Source: Faecalibacterium sp. HTF-F (lineage in GTDB: Bacteria > Bacillota > Clostridia > Oscillospirales > Ruminococcaceae). Taken from it: a DNA stretch of 64,000 nt. The DNA lies in NCBI RefSeq assembly GCF_023347535.1, contig NZ_CP094473.1, positions 1,798,001 through 1,862,000 of the forward strand, given 5' to 3'. Below, one piece after another: positions 1 to 8,440 of the stretch; the first letter of the stretch is position 1, and each line of letters begins with the position of its first letter. The translations under genes and the position numbers were made by a program. The notes below the pieces were generated by a model. It did no database searches. It was not told the DNA's origin and saw only the letters and a list, made by a program, of their open reading frames with translations.

Positions 1-268
1 CCGCCTGAAAAAGGAAATGGCTGAGCTTGCCGATGTGCTGGTCTCCCGCACACCTGCAGCCCAGTACCCCGAAGAGCTGCAGAAGCATGCCGAGTGGGCC
101 GGGGACATTCTTGCCCGTCACCCTGAACTCAGCGCCGACAATGTGCACCCCATCCTGCAGGATGAGATCGGTCAGGTGTTCGCCGAGGTCCTCGCCGACG
201 CCGGCGTCTACAAACTGGACGAGGCTGGCCGTGCAGGCTTTGTGCGGTTCCTCGCAAGCGTACAATGA
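1..268 (+). CDS. C-terminal fragment of an unrecognised protein
   Basis: The reading frame is open from base 2 to a TGA at 266-268 and continues beyond the left edge. About 89 residues are visible. They are soluble, alanine- and acid-rich, predicted mainly helical, with no membrane segment or cysteine pair. I do not recognise the family. A TipAS-type effector domain of MerR regulators was considered, but the spacing of aromatic residues does not fit. The frame is followed at once by a strong terminator, which supports it as the true end of a plus-strand gene. Confidence 0.6.
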   Translation, partial: RLKKEMAELADVLVSRTPAAQYPEELQKHAEWAGDILARHPELSADNVHPILQDEIGQVFAEVLADAGVYKLDEAGRAGFVRFLASVQ

Positions 269-296
269 TCTTTTAAGATAGTCGCTCTCCCCCTTT

Positions 297-333
297 CCCC
301 CGCCGGTATGCCTTGCCGGCGGGGGATTTTTAT
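297..333 (+). terminator. Intrinsic terminator of the first gene
   Basis: A perfect 10-bp stem (297-306 with 316-325) and a 9-base loop are followed by ATTTTTATT. It lies 28 bases after the stop codon at 268. Confidence 0.85.
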
Positions 334-375
334 TGCTCAGCGAAGATATCGGGCCGATCTTCATTCCGCAACACA

Positions 376-429
376 GCACAAAAAAGCCGCCTTTCGTGCC
401 AATCAGCACAAAAAGCGGCTTTTTATCGT
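376..429 (-). terminator. Terminator downstream of yebC
   Basis: The arms 381-390 and 415-424 form a 10-bp stem, with T-runs on either side because the stem itself ends in A/T. It lies about 40 bases after the yebC stop and probably also works on the plus strand. Confidence 0.75.
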
Positions 430-461
430 CTTATTTCAGGAGCAAAGAGCCTTGCGGAAGC

Positions 462-1199
462 TTATTCCGGCAGGTCCTCTTCGTTCTCCAGGCTGTGCCA
501 GACGTTCTGGACGTCATCATTGTCTTCCAGTGCATCCAGCAGCTTGCCCATCAGCTTCAGCTGATCGGGGTCGGTCAGGCGGGTGGTGGTCATGGGCACC
601 ATAGCCAGATCGTCGGACAGGATCTCGTAGCCCTTCTCCTCCATGGCCTTGACCACGGCAGAGTAGTTCTCGGGGTCGGTGGTGATCTCAGCTGCATCCT
701 CGCTGGCGTCGAAGTCCTCGGCACCGGCATCCAAAGCATCCATCATAGCCTCGTCGGCATCCTTATCTTCCAGAGAGATATCAATGACACCCTTCTGGCT
801 GAACAGGAAGCCCACGCAGCCCATAGCACCCAGATTGCCGCCGTTCTTATCGAAGTAATGACGCAGATCGGCAGCGGTACGGTTGCGGTTGTCGGTCAGG
901 GTCTCGACCATGACAGCAACGCCGCCGGGGCCGTAGCCTTCGTAGGTGATTGCTTCGTACTCGGTCTTATCGCCGCCCTCAGCCTTCTTGATGATGCGCT
1001 GGATGTTATCGTTGGGCACGCTCATGCGCTTTGCCTTGGCGATCAGGTCAGCCAGCTTGCTGTTGGAAGCAGGGTTCGGGCCGCCGGTACGGACGGCAAC
1101 GCTGATCTCGCGGCCGATCTTGGTAAAGACCTTCGCCTTTGCGCCGTCGGTCTTTTCCTTCTTGCGCTTAATGTTGTTCCATTTGCTATGTCCAGACAT
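462..1199 (-). CDS. yebC: YebC/PmpR-family protein
   Basis: A 245-residue protein with the family N-terminus MSGHSKWNNIKRKK and the conserved segment around YEGYGPGGVA. Family members bind DNA or act at the ribosome to relieve stalling on proline-rich stretches. The role here is inferred from the family. The ATG at 1199 was chosen because AGGAGG sits 9 bases upstream (1209-1214) and because the family always starts at this point, although the frame stays open further upstream. It is transcribed alone from its own promoter, between two terminators or spacers. Length is normal (about 240-250 residues). Confidence 0.95.
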   Translation of the reverse strand: MSGHSKWNNIKRKKEKTDGAKAKVFTKIGREISVAVRTGGPNPASNSKLADLIAKAKRMSVPNDNIQRIIKKAEGGDKTEYEAITYEGYGPGGVAVMVETLTDNRNRTAADLRHYFDKNGGNLGAMGCVGFLFSQKGVIDISLEDKDADEAMMDALDAGAEDFDASEDAAEITTDPENYSAVVKAMEEKGYEILSDDLAMVPMTTTRLTDPDQLKLMGKLLDALEDNDDVQNVWHSLENEEDLPE

Positions 1200-1294
1200 G
1201 GGAAAGAGCCTCCTGTATATTCTCAAATCTCCGCCTGCGGGCAGACGGGCTGTGGTCGCCCGCATTGTGGCAGCACACAAAATCTAACTCTATT

Positions 1295-1323
1295 ATTGTA
1301 GCACAACCGGGCAGAGCGTTCAA
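1295..1323 (-). promoter_or_regulatory. Promoter of yebC
   Basis: TTGAAC (1318-1323), a 17-base spacer and TACAAT (1295-1300) preceded by TGC (extended -10). An 8-bp inverted repeat (1305-1312 with 1333-1340) brackets the -35. It may be the weak 3' hairpin of rsmF or an operator. Confidence 0.8.
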
Positions 1324-1380
1324 GTCTTATCGGCCCGGTTTTCGGCGGGTCGTGGAGAAAAATGCGCTTTTTCTGCCTGT

Positions 1381-2919
1381 TTACAGCAGACGCAGGGCCT
1401 TGGGGTAGTGGTTTTTCACCCGCCCGCCGGACACCTTGCCGCCGCCCAGCGGCCAGCCGTCCACCGTCACACAGCACCAGCTGTCTGCGGCAGTGCGGGC
1501 CTCCACCTCACGGCCGGAAAGGTACTCTGTCGTGCGCGGGTCGGCAAGGGTCAGCTGCTCGCAGTTCGTACACTGCGCGCCGAACGCCGTGAACAGGTGG
1601 TGCTCCGGCACAAAGCGGCCCTTCTGCACGCTGCCCACGAACACGCCCGCCCGCAGCACATGCAGGTTCGTCTGCGGGAAGGGCACCGGCAGCAGCACAC
1701 CGCCGCCATGCACCACAGCCGGGCGGTCTGCCAGCGCCGGGAAATACTGCCCGGCAAATTCATGCCACGCTGCAAGGCTCTGGGCAGGGCTTGTCTCCCC
1801 TGCCTGTGCTTCGCGGCTGCGCTTGCTGCCCTGCACCGCCTCACGGCAGGCGCGGGCATTCTCGCGGCGGGCGCTGCGGGCGTCCGGGGTCTTGGCAGGC
1901 TTACCGTTCTTCCCCTTGGCCTTTTTGCCTGCGGCTTCCGCTGCGGCCAGCCAGAGCTGCTCCTCCGGGGTGTATTCTCCTTCCGGCGGCAGGGCGCGAG
2001 GCGTGCCTGCCTTGATAAGCCTTGCCATAAAATGCCCCTCGCCGCCCTGACAGGGCCAGATGCGCCGCACCTTGCTCACATCCAGCGGCAGACCGCCGGT
2101 GCGGTTGGCTTCGCCCTCGCTGCCAAAGGTATAGTCCACATTTCCCAAGGCATCTGCAAGTGTGAACTCCGGGTGGCGCTGCAGGAATGCCGCCACCTGT
2201 CCCTCGTCCTCCTCCGGCGCAAAGGTGCAGGTGGAATAAACCAGCTGCCCGCCCGGGGCCAGCACGGCGGCTGCACAGTCCAGAATTTCCGCGCCCAGCT
2301 CAGCACACTGCTTCACCAGCGCTTCACAATGCTGCTGACGAGCCACCGGCTCCTTGCGGAACATGCCCTCGCCGGAACAGGGTGCATCCACCAGAACACG
2401 GTCAAAAAACTCCGGCAGAGCGTCCGCAATGCGGGCGGGCGACTCATTGAGCACCACCGCATTGGACACGCCCATGCGTTCCAGATTGCTTTTCAGGATA
2501 TCCGCACGGGCCGCAACATATTCGTTGCTCACCAGCACACCGCGCCCCTGCAATGCCGCCGCCAGCTGACTGCTTTTGCCGCCGGGGGCTGCACACATGT
2601 CCAGCACGCGCATTCCGGGCCGCACGCCCAGCAGCGGCGCTGCCGAGGACGCCGACGGCTCCTGCGAGTAAAACACGCCTGCATGGTGGTACGGATGCCG
2701 CCCGGGCTTAAAGTCCGGCTGGTGTACCACAAATGCCGCCTTGCAAAAGGGTGATGCTTCCAGCGAAAAGTCTGCCTTTGCGGCGAACTGCTCCGGCGTC
2801 GTGCGCAGGGCCGAGACCGTCACGCCGCGCTCGGCGGTCTCCTGCGGGGCCGCGTACAGTGCGTCGAACCGCTCTCCCAACAGGGCACGCTCCCGCTGCT
2901 CAAAATATTCTGTAGGCAT
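1381..2919 (-). CDS. rsmF: 16S rRNA m5C methyltransferase, RsmF type
   Basis: A 512-residue NOL1/NOP2/Sun-family enzyme that uses S-adenosylmethionine to methylate cytosine in rRNA. The SAM-binding segment CAAPGGKSSQ, the motif IV cysteine in DAPCSGEGMF and the catalytic motif VI cysteine in VYSTCTFAPEEDE are all visible. The C-terminal part carries a Lys/Ala-rich linker and then the PUA-like RsmF tail. The start at 2919 has AGGAGG at 2928-2933, 8 bases away. The longer frame upstream has no ribosome site. Which cytosine it modifies cannot be read from the sequence. Confidence 0.93.
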   Translation of the reverse strand: MPTEYFEQRERALLGERFDALYAAPQETAERGVTVSALRTTPEQFAAKADFSLEASPFCKAAFVVHQPDFKPGRHPYHHAGVFYSQEPSASSAAPLLGVRPGMRVLDMCAAPGGKSSQLAAALQGRGVLVSNEYVAARADILKSNLERMGVSNAVVLNESPARIADALPEFFDRVLVDAPCSGEGMFRKEPVARQQHCEALVKQCAELGAEILDCAAAVLAPGGQLVYSTCTFAPEEDEGQVAAFLQRHPEFTLADALGNVDYTFGSEGEANRTGGLPLDVSKVRRIWPCQGGEGHFMARLIKAGTPRALPPEGEYTPEEQLWLAAAEAAGKKAKGKNGKPAKTPDARSARRENARACREAVQGSKRSREAQAGETSPAQSLAAWHEFAGQYFPALADRPAVVHGGGVLLPVPFPQTNLHVLRAGVFVGSVQKGRFVPEHHLFTAFGAQCTNCEQLTLADPRTTEYLSGREVEARTAADSWCCVTVDGWPLGGGKVSGGRVKNHYPKALRLL

Positions 2920-3024
2920 TCTGCAATCCTCCTGTGGGATGTATAAAGCCGCCGTCTGCGGCCAAACTAGGTCTTGTGAGGGGCACACCGCCCCGCACGG
3001 AAAACCGAAAGGAGATCATTCACT

Positions 3025-3231
3025 ATGGCAACCGAAAACCGCAGCAATAACTGCAAGAATCAGACCTCGAACCGTACGTCCAACCAGACTTCCAACCGCA
3101 CCAGCAATCAGACCTCCAACAGCGCCACCAACGAGCACAAGCACCCCAACCAGTACACCAAGGGCGCTGACGACGAAAGCGCCAAAAACTCCACGAACAG
3201 CCGTTCCAGCAACGCCAGAAACAGCCGCTAA
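3025..3231 (+). CDS. Small Asn/Ser/Thr-rich low-complexity protein
   Basis: A 68-residue, very hydrophilic protein built on imperfect repeats of TSNRTSNQ, rich in Asn, Ser, Thr and Lys, with no hydrophobic core, signal peptide or membrane segment and one cysteine. It should be intrinsically disordered. It is supported as a real gene by a strong ribosome site (AAAGGAGA at 3008-3015, 9 bases before the ATG) and a dedicated terminator after it, while its neighbours lie on the other strand. I do not recognise the family. Small acid-soluble spore proteins and cell-surface linkers were considered, but no family motif is present. Confidence 0.75.
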   Translation: MATENRSNNCKNQTSNRTSNQTSNRTSNQTSNSATNEHKHPNQYTKGADDESAKNSTNSRSSNARNSR

Positions 3232-3292
3232 CGCTGCCCTGCGCGCCTGACGGACCACAGACGTGCACCCTTTGACCTTTCTCTCAAACCGC

Positions 3293-3356
3293 AAAGCCCG
3301 CTGCCCTCCGGCACTGTTTTCCAGTGCGGAAAGCAGCGGGCTTTCGCGTTTTTATT
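3293..3356 (+). terminator. Terminator of the Asn-rich small gene
   Basis: A 12-bp stem AAAGCCCGCTGC (3293-3304 with 3333-3344) has a second inner stem (3311-3316 with 3322-3327) and then a T-rich tail. It overlaps the 3' end of mrnC on the other strand. Confidence 0.85.
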
Positions 3357-3756
3357 TTTCGTTGGGGTCAAACTGCTGCCAGAGCGTATCAAACAGCTCA
3401 TGCACACGGCTCAGCTGCCCATTCAGATACAGCCAGCCCAGCAGGCACTCGAAACCGGTGGAAGCGCGGTATTCCTCAGGGGATGCATGCTTTGCCACAC
3501 TGGCCTTGCTGGCGTTGCGGCCCCGCTTGAACACAGCCAGTTCGTCCTCGGTGAACAGCGGCTCCAACAGCTGTTCCTCCCGGAACTGTGCCCGGGCCGA
3601 AACATATTTGACCTTTTCTGCGTTGAGCTTTCCGGCAGACAGGCGGTGATGCTCCACCAGCCGCTGACGCACCAGCAGTTCCAGCACGCTGTCACCCACA
3701 AAGGCCAGCGCCAACGGGCTGAGCTCCCGCAGGTCGATCTTTTCTGATTCGTTCAT
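3352..3756 (-). CDS. mrnC: Mini-ribonuclease III
   Basis: A 134-residue protein consisting only of an RNase III catalytic domain without a dsRNA-binding domain, as in the Firmicutes Mini-III enzyme that matures 23S rRNA. LSPLALAFVGDSVLELLVR contains the conserved acidic signature, and a second helix (residues about 100-115, GFECLLGWLYL) gives the dimer and active-site face. The start at 3756 has AGAGGAAA about 9 bases upstream. A repeat element lies between it and obg, so co-transcription with obg is uncertain. Confidence 0.93.
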   Translation of the reverse strand: MNESEKIDLRELSPLALAFVGDSVLELLVRQRLVEHHRLSAGKLNAEKVKYVSARAQFREEQLLEPLFTEDELAVFKRGRNASKASVAKHASPEEYRASTGFECLLGWLYLNGQLSRVHELFDTLWQQFDPNEK

Positions 3757-3780
3757 AAAAAATTTCCTCTGGAAAGCGTC

Positions 3781-3921
3781 CTCGCCCTCTCAGCTTCGTT
3801 GCGCTCAGCAGCTCTCCCAAAGGGAGAGCCTTTGGCAAAACCGGAAAGTCTGCCGCACTGCCAAGGCCTCTCCCTTTGGGAGAGGTGGACGCGAGTTTAG
3901 CGAGCGGACGGAGAGGGCGAG
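3781..3921. repeat. Palindromic repeat element, copy A
   Basis: Terminal inverted repeats CTCGCCCTCTCAG (from 3781) and GACGGAGAGGGCGAG (to 3921) flank two internal hairpins built on CTCTCCCAAAGGGAGAG and CTCTCCCTTTGGGAGAG, plus a central pairing of CTTTGGCA with TGCCAAGG. The 141 bp lie between mrnC and obg. Related copies are at 5248-5300, 10707-10850 and 29657-29786. Confidence 0.85.
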
Positions 3922-3934
3922 CCAGTTTCCCATT

Positions 3935-5218
3935 TTAGAAGATATAATCGAACTGGTAATCGCCGATGAGGATGGTATCGTTCTCCTGCACGCCCTTTTC
4001 CACCAGAGCATCCAGAATGCCGCTCTCTCCCAGCTGACGCTGGAAGAACTGCAGGCTTTCGTAGTCGTCCACATTGCTGCCGGCCAGAATGTATTCCAGC
4101 CACGGGGCTTCCACGCTCCACACATGGGCTTCCATGCGCTTGATCTCAAACGCACGGTCGTTGGCCTTGGGTTCGGGCTTCTTGTACTCGGGAGCAAACA
4201 CCGGCACCGGCGGGATATCCTTCAGGCGGTTATACACGAGGCCCGGCAGTTCCTTCACGCCCTGCATGGTGGCTGCAGAGATGGGCACAAAGGTCAGGCC
4301 CTTGGCTTCCACATACTTGCGGAAATCCTCGATCTGCTCCTCGGTGGCCAGATCGCACTTGTTGCCAATGACGATCTGCGGACGCTCAGCCAACACAGGG
4401 CTGAACTTTGCCAGTTCCTCGTTGATCTTCTCAAAATCCTCGATGGGCTCACGGCACTCGCTGCCGGAGACGTCCACCACATGCAGCAGCAGGCGGCAGC
4501 GCTCCACATGGCGCAGGAAGTCGTGGCCCAGACCGATGCCCTCGCTGGCACCCTCAATCAGGCCGGGGATATCGGCGCAGACAAAGCTTGCGCCCTCTGC
4601 CACGGACACGACACCCAGCGTGGGCACCAGCGTGGTGAAGTGGTAGTTTGCGATCTTGGGCTTGGCTGCGCTGATGGTGGAGATGAGGGTGGACTTGCCC
4701 ACATTGGGGAAGCCGATCAGGCCCACATCGGCGATCAGTTTCAGCTCCAGCGTCACCTGAATGTCCTCGCCGGGCATACCGGGCTTTGCAAACTTGGGGA
4801 TCTGGCGGGTGGGCGTGGCAAAATGCGCATTGCCGTAACCGCCGCGGCCGCCCTTTGCGATGGTGACAGGGATGTGATCGGACAGGTCCGCAATGACAAG
4901 GCCGCTCTCGGCGTCCTTGATGACGGTGCCCAGCGGCACCTTGATGACAAGGTTCTCCGCGTTTTTGCCGTGGCACAGGCTGGCGCCGCCCTTGCCGCCC
5001 TCCGGGGCCACATACTTGCGCTTATAGCGGAAGTCCATCAGGGTGGTCAGGTGATCGTCCACCACAAAAATAATGTCGCCGCCGCGGCCGCCATCGCCGC
5101 CGTCCGGGCCGCCAGCGGCCACGAATTTTTCACGGTGAAAGCTCACCGCACCGTCGCCGCCCTTGCCCGCGTGGAGCCATATCGTGGCGATGTCGATAAA
5201 GTTGGTTTGTGCTGCCAT
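3935..5218 (-). CDS. obg: Obg-family ribosome-assembly GTPase
   Basis: A 427-residue GTPase. The glycine-rich Obg fold (about 1-160, with GGPDGGDGGRGGD) is followed by a G domain with the P-loop GFPNVGKST, the switch II segment DIPGLIEGASEG and NKCD, and then a C-terminal OCT domain (about 350-427). It acts in large-subunit maturation and stringent signalling. The start at 5218 has AAGGAGGG (5224-5231) 5-6 bases away. It lies just downstream of rplU-rpmA, the common order, but a terminator and a partial repeat copy separate it from rpmA. Confidence 0.97.
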   Translation of the reverse strand: MAAQTNFIDIATIWLHAGKGGDGAVSFHREKFVAAGGPDGGDGGRGGDIIFVVDDHLTTLMDFRYKRKYVAPEGGKGGASLCHGKNAENLVIKVPLGTVIKDAESGLVIADLSDHIPVTIAKGGRGGYGNAHFATPTRQIPKFAKPGMPGEDIQVTLELKLIADVGLIGFPNVGKSTLISTISAAKPKIANYHFTTLVPTLGVVSVAEGASFVCADIPGLIEGASEGIGLGHDFLRHVERCRLLLHVVDVSGSECREPIEDFEKINEELAKFSPVLAERPQIVIGNKCDLATEEQIEDFRKYVEAKGLTFVPISAATMQGVKELPGLVYNRLKDIPPVPVFAPEYKKPEPKANDRAFEIKRMEAHVWSVEAPWLEYILAGSNVDDYESLQFFQRQLGESGILDALVEKGVQENDTILIGDYQFDYIF

Positions 5219-5247
5219 ACAGCCCCTCCTTAGTTTTTACCTCTATT

Positions 5248-5300
5248 CAGCTCGCCCCTCGGGAGAGCTGGACGCGCCAGAGCGCGGCCTGAGAGGGTTC
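5248..5300. repeat. Palindromic repeat element, partial copy B
   Basis: About 53 bp between rpmA and obg match one half of the element seen at 3781-3921: a CTCGG-GAGAGCTGGACGCG segment, then GCCTGAGAGGG. The other half is missing. Confidence 0.6.
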
Positions 5301-5308
5301 TTTTCATC

Positions 5309-5339
5309 AAAAAGAGCCGGGCCACGAGGGTCCGGCTCT
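5309..5339 (-). terminator. Terminator after rplU-rpmA
   Basis: On the minus strand AGAGCCGGACC (5329-5339) pairs with GGCCCGGCTCT (5313-5323), followed by TTTTTG. It lies 28 bases beyond the rpmA stop. Confidence 0.85.
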
Positions 5340-5366
5340 CTACGTTTTGCAGTTATCCGAAAGAAG

Positions 5367-5618
5367 TTACTGCTTGACGCTGCACTTCTTGCCGTTCTTG
5401 CCCACGCGCTCAAAACGGACGGTACCGTCCACCAGAGCAAACAGGGTATCATCGCTGCCCTTGCCAACGTTCTCACCCGGCATGATGTGGGTGCCACGCT
5501 GACGAACCAGGATGTTGCCGGCCAGAACGAACTGACCGTCTGCACGCTTGGTGCCCAGACGCTGTGCTGCGGAATCGCGGCCGTTCTTGGTGCTGCCTAC
5601 GCCCTTTTTATGTGCCAT
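5367..5618 (-). CDS. rpmA: 50S ribosomal protein bL27, without the Firmicutes N-terminal extension
   Basis: An 83-residue bL27 starting [16 protein letters not shown]. Most Firmicutes make L27 with a cleavable leader (ending LQFFA before SKKGVG) that the cysteine protease Prp removes, and they carry prp between rplU and rpmA. Here the protein begins directly in the mature form and only 14 bases separate it from rplU, so neither leader nor prp is present. The ribosome site AAGGAGGT (5627-5634) is ideal, 8 bases before the ATG. It is transcribed with rplU. Confidence 0.98.
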   Translation of the reverse strand: MAHKKGVGSTKNGRDSAAQRLGTKRADGQFVLAGNILVRQRGTHIMPGENVGKGSDDTLFALVDGTVRFERVGKNGKKCSVKQ

Positions 5619-5632
5619 TGTAATTTACCTCC

Positions 5633-5944
5633 TTAGCCGTTGATCGCAGTGATCTCAACCTTGGTGAAGGGCTGACGATGGCCCATACGGCGAGCACTGT
5701 GCTTCTTTGCGCGATAGGTGATGATGTTCAGCTTCTTGCCCTTGCCATTCTTGATGACCTTAGCAGAAACGGTAGCACCCTCAACAACAGGAGCGCCAAC
5801 CTTCACAGAACCCTCCTCGCCAATAGCGAGAACCTGATCAAACTTCACTTCGGAGTCGGCCTCAACGTCCAGCTTTTCGATGTAGACGATGTCGCCCTGC
5901 TCCACGCGGTACTGCTTACCGCCGGTAACAATGATTGCGTACAT
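5633..5944 (-). CDS. rplU: 50S ribosomal protein bL21
   Basis: A 103-residue bL21, starting [14 protein letters not shown] and containing the conserved [21 protein letters not shown] tail region. An ATG also exists at 5953, three codons earlier, but AAAAGGA (5954-5960) touches it directly. The same site is 9 bases from the ATG at 5944, which also gives the usual family length, so 5944 is taken as the start. It is the first gene of rplU-rpmA. Confidence 0.97.
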   Translation of the reverse strand: MYAIIVTGGKQYRVEQGDIVYIEKLDVEADSEVKFDQVLAIGEEGSVKVGAPVVEGATVSAKVIKNGKGKKLNIITYRAKKHSARRMGHRQPFTKVEITAING

Positions 5945-5953
5945 TTTGTTCAT

Positions 5954-6030
5954 TCCTTTTCGTTGTACTCGCTGGTCGTAAAGGCAGGCCCTTACACTGG
6001 GCCATTTCAGGCGCCCACACCACGCGGCTA
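5954..6030 (-). promoter_or_regulatory. 5' leader of rplU, possible L21 autoregulatory element
   Basis: About 75 bases lie between the promoter and the start codon. They contain GC-rich inverted repeats (for example GGCCC and GGGCC around 5990-6004). Firmicutes often carry an L21 leader here, but I cannot match its consensus by eye. Confidence 0.3.
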
Positions 6031-6034
6031 GAAT

Positions 6035-6063
6035 AGTATAGCAAAAAAAGGCCGGGATTGCAA
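6035..6063 (-). promoter_or_regulatory. Promoter of rplU-rpmA
   Basis: TTGCAA (6058-6063), 17-base spacer, TATACT (6035-6040) preceded by TGC. An 8-bp palindrome (6062-6069 with 6072-6079) abuts the -35. Confidence 0.85.
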
Positions 6064-6092
6064 GAGGAATTTTCCTCTTTCCGAAAGATTTT

Positions 6093-7133
6093 TTATTTTT
6101 CCGCCTTTCCGCTTTCCGCGATGGTGCGTTTTACTTCGGCGTTATACGCTTCGGTGCGCTCCACGAAAAGCTTGCGCGGGCTGGAAGCCAGCAGCTGGGT
6201 CTTGCTGCCTGCAAAGGCGATGGGCCCGTCCAGCTTTTTCATGGCCGCTTTATTATCAGCGTTCAAAGCCAGCTCCACCATCAGGGGCTTGTCCCTGAAC
6301 TTATGGGTAAAGTAGATCTCTGCCGCAAGGCCTGCCACCACGGCGATACCTGCCACCAGCTGGGACGCCCGCAGGCCAATAGAAGGCACCAGCATCAGAC
6401 TGTCGGTGCGCAGTGCTTCGATCCAGAAGCGGCCTGCACCGTACCAGATCATATACCGCAGGGCGATGTCGCCGTTGAATCTGCGCTTTTTGATGTAGCG
6501 GAACAGCAGGAGGAAGCCCACGAAGCACCAGATGCTCTCATACAGGAAGGTGGGATGCACCGGCAGGTTCGGATCGATGGTCACGCCGCTCTGGGCTGTG
6601 ACCGTACTGCCCATGAGGTATGCTCTGGTAGCCTCGCTGTACATGCCCCACGGCAGGGTGGTGTTGCAGCCAAAGGCCTCCTGATTAAAGAAGTTGCCCC
6701 AGCGGCCGCAGCCCTGCCCCAGCAGAAAGCCCATGGCGGTCAGGTCGAACATGGGCAGCACCGGCACGCCCCGCCATTTGCAGGCAAGGCCTCCGAACAC
6801 AAAGCCGCCGATGATACCGCCGTAGATGGCCAGACCACCGTCGCGGACCGCGATCATCTCCCAGATGCTCTCATATTTAAAAGGTGCCATGGCTACATAG
6901 TAGGCGCGGGCGCTGACAATGCCCAGCACGATGCCGATCAGGATCACATCCACCATGCTGTCCGGGTCCACGCCGAACTCGATGCTGTGACGGAACGCGA
7001 ACACCAGCGCCAGACAGATGCCAAACGCGATGCACACACCATACCAGTAAATGCTGAATCCACCGATGGAAAAGGCCACACGGTTGAGCTCAAAGCTCAG
7101 GCCAAGGCCCGGGAACTGTACCAGATTTGTCAT
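6093..7133 (-). CDS. lgt: Prolipoprotein diacylglyceryl transferase
   Basis: A 346-residue polytopic membrane enzyme that transfers diacylglycerol from phosphatidylglycerol to the lipobox cysteine of prelipoproteins. The Lgt signature is visible as [13 protein letters not shown], together with HPTFLYES and several hydrophobic helices. The C-terminus carries about 60 extra hydrophilic residues beyond the usual end. The ATG at 7133 overlaps the ymfH stop as ATGA, so the gene is translationally coupled. The GAGGAAG inside the ymfH end serves as ribosome site. Confidence 0.95.
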   Translation of the reverse strand: MTNLVQFPGLGLSFELNRVAFSIGGFSIYWYGVCIAFGICLALVFAFRHSIEFGVDPDSMVDVILIGIVLGIVSARAYYVAMAPFKYESIWEMIAVRDGGLAIYGGIIGGFVFGGLACKWRGVPVLPMFDLTAMGFLLGQGCGRWGNFFNQEAFGCNTTLPWGMYSEATRAYLMGSTVTAQSGVTIDPNLPVHPTFLYESIWCFVGFLLLFRYIKKRRFNGDIALRYMIWYGAGRFWIEALRTDSLMLVPSIGLRASQLVAGIAVVAGLAAEIYFTHKFRDKPLMVELALNADNKAAMKKLDGPIAFAGSKTQLLASSPRKLFVERTEAYNAEVKRTIAESGKAEK

Positions 7134-8440
7134 TCTGCTTCCTCCTCGTCCTCTGCCAGCGGCGCAGTGCCGTCCGGCTGGATATACATGACCGCCATGC
7201 GCTCTGTGCTGAGGATGTGCTGCAGTGCTGCATCCGCATCCTCTGCGGTCAGGCCCGCCAGCATGGCGATCTGCTGGGCCACCGTCTGGCCGGAGAGGGC
7301 AAAATCTGCCATCTGACTGGCCGAATCCTCCACATTTTCGAGGTTTTCGATCAGCTGGCCGTATTTTTCGTTCTTGCACAGGGTAAAGATCTCCCGGTCC
7401 ACGCCTTCTGCGCGGATGCGGGCGATCTCGTCCAGAAGCATCTGCTTCACGGCATCGGGGGCGTCGCTCTCGCCGGTGAACAGGATGCAGCAGCAGCCGT
7501 CCACCCGCAGCACTTCCCCGCCAAAGCCCGGGTTCACAAGGCCTTCGTCGTACAGGCGGCGGTACAGCGGTGACATGCCGCCGGTGATGCAGCTCAGGAT
7601 CAGATCATACAGCGCTTCGGTGCGCAGGTCGCCGGACGGCAGCGGCTCTTCCTTGAAGCCCACGCCGAAGCAGGGCTTGGACACCGGCATCTTCAGCGTT
7701 TTTTCCGCTGTGGCCAGCGTCATGGGCTCCGGCGTCCAAAGGCGCCGCACACCCTCTGCCGTGCGGGGCTCCGTCAGACCATGGCGCTCGCAGGCGGCTA
7801 AAATTTGCTCCATGGTGGTATTGCCAGCCGCTGCCAGAACCATGTTGCCCGGTGCATAGAACGCTTTGCAGCTGTCGTAGAGCATTTCGGGCGTAATTTC
7901 CGCAATGCTCTCCACCGTGCCCGCGATATCACTGCGGATGGGGTGGCTGTGGTACAGGCACTCGAACAGGCCGGTGATGAGCCGCCAGTCCGGGCTGTCG
8001 TCGTACATTTTGATTTCCTGCCCGATGATGCCCTGCTCCTTGGCGATGGTCTGCTCGGTAAAATAGGGGTGGGTCACCATGCCCAGCAGCACATCCAGAC
8101 TCTCGTCCAGCTGCTGGGTCGCGGTGAACAGATAGCAGGTGCGGTCAAAGCTGGTGAAGGCATTGGCGTTCGCACCAGTCTTTGCGTACTTTGCAAAGGC
8201 ATCCCCGTCCTGATCCTCGAACATCTTGTGCTCGAGGAAGTGTGCCACGCCTGCGGGCAGGTGCACTTCTTTTCCGTCCAGTCGGAAATCCCGGTCGATG
8301 GAGCCAAAGCGGGTGGCAAAAATGACATGGGTGCTGGAATAGCCCGGCATAGGCCGCACGATGACGGTCAGGCCGGAGGGCAGGATCTTCCACTGATCGG
8401 CCACGGTCTTTTCCAGCAGGGTCTGATCATTCTGCGGCAT
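7130..8440 (-). CDS. ymfH: M16 zinc peptidase, YmfH type
   Basis: A 436-residue insulinase-family peptidase with the inverted zinc motif H67-F-L-E70-H71 in GVAHFLEHKMF and a further glutamate ligand near residue 142. It resembles Bacillus subtilis YmfH, which pairs with the non-catalytic YmfF. Its first 14 bases overlap the end of ymfF, and AAGGAGGTGG inside ymfF is its ribosome site. The two products probably form one heterodimeric protease. The substrate cannot be read from the sequence. Confidence 0.93.
   Translation of the reverse strand: MPQNDQTLLEKTVADQWKILPSGLTVIVRPMPGYSSTHVIFATRFGSIDRDFRLDGKEVHLPAGVAHFLEHKMFEDQDGDAFAKYAKTGANANAFTSFDRTCYLFTATQQLDESLDVLLGMVTHPYFTEQTIAKEQGIIGQEIKMYDDSPDWRLITGLFECLYHSHPIRSDIAGTVESIAEITPEMLYDSCKAFYAPGNMVLAAAGNTTMEQILAACERHGLTEPRTAEGVRRLWTPEPMTLATAEKTLKMPVSKPCFGVGFKEEPLPSGDLRTEALYDLILSCITGGMSPLYRRLYDEGLVNPGFGGEVLRVDGCCCILFTGESDAPDAVKQMLLDEIARIRAEGVDREIFTLCKNEKYGQLIENLENVEDSASQMADFALSGQTVAQQIAMLAGLTAEDADAALQHILSTERMAVMYIQPDGTAPLAEDEEEAE

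Noticed and set aside
1..268. MerR-type TipAS effector domain
   Set aside because: The aromatic and charged spacing of that domain is absent.
5954..6063. Terminator of lgt inside the rplU promoter region
   Set aside because: The 8-bp palindrome at 6062-6079 is not followed by a T-run on the minus strand, so lgt termination is left unassigned.
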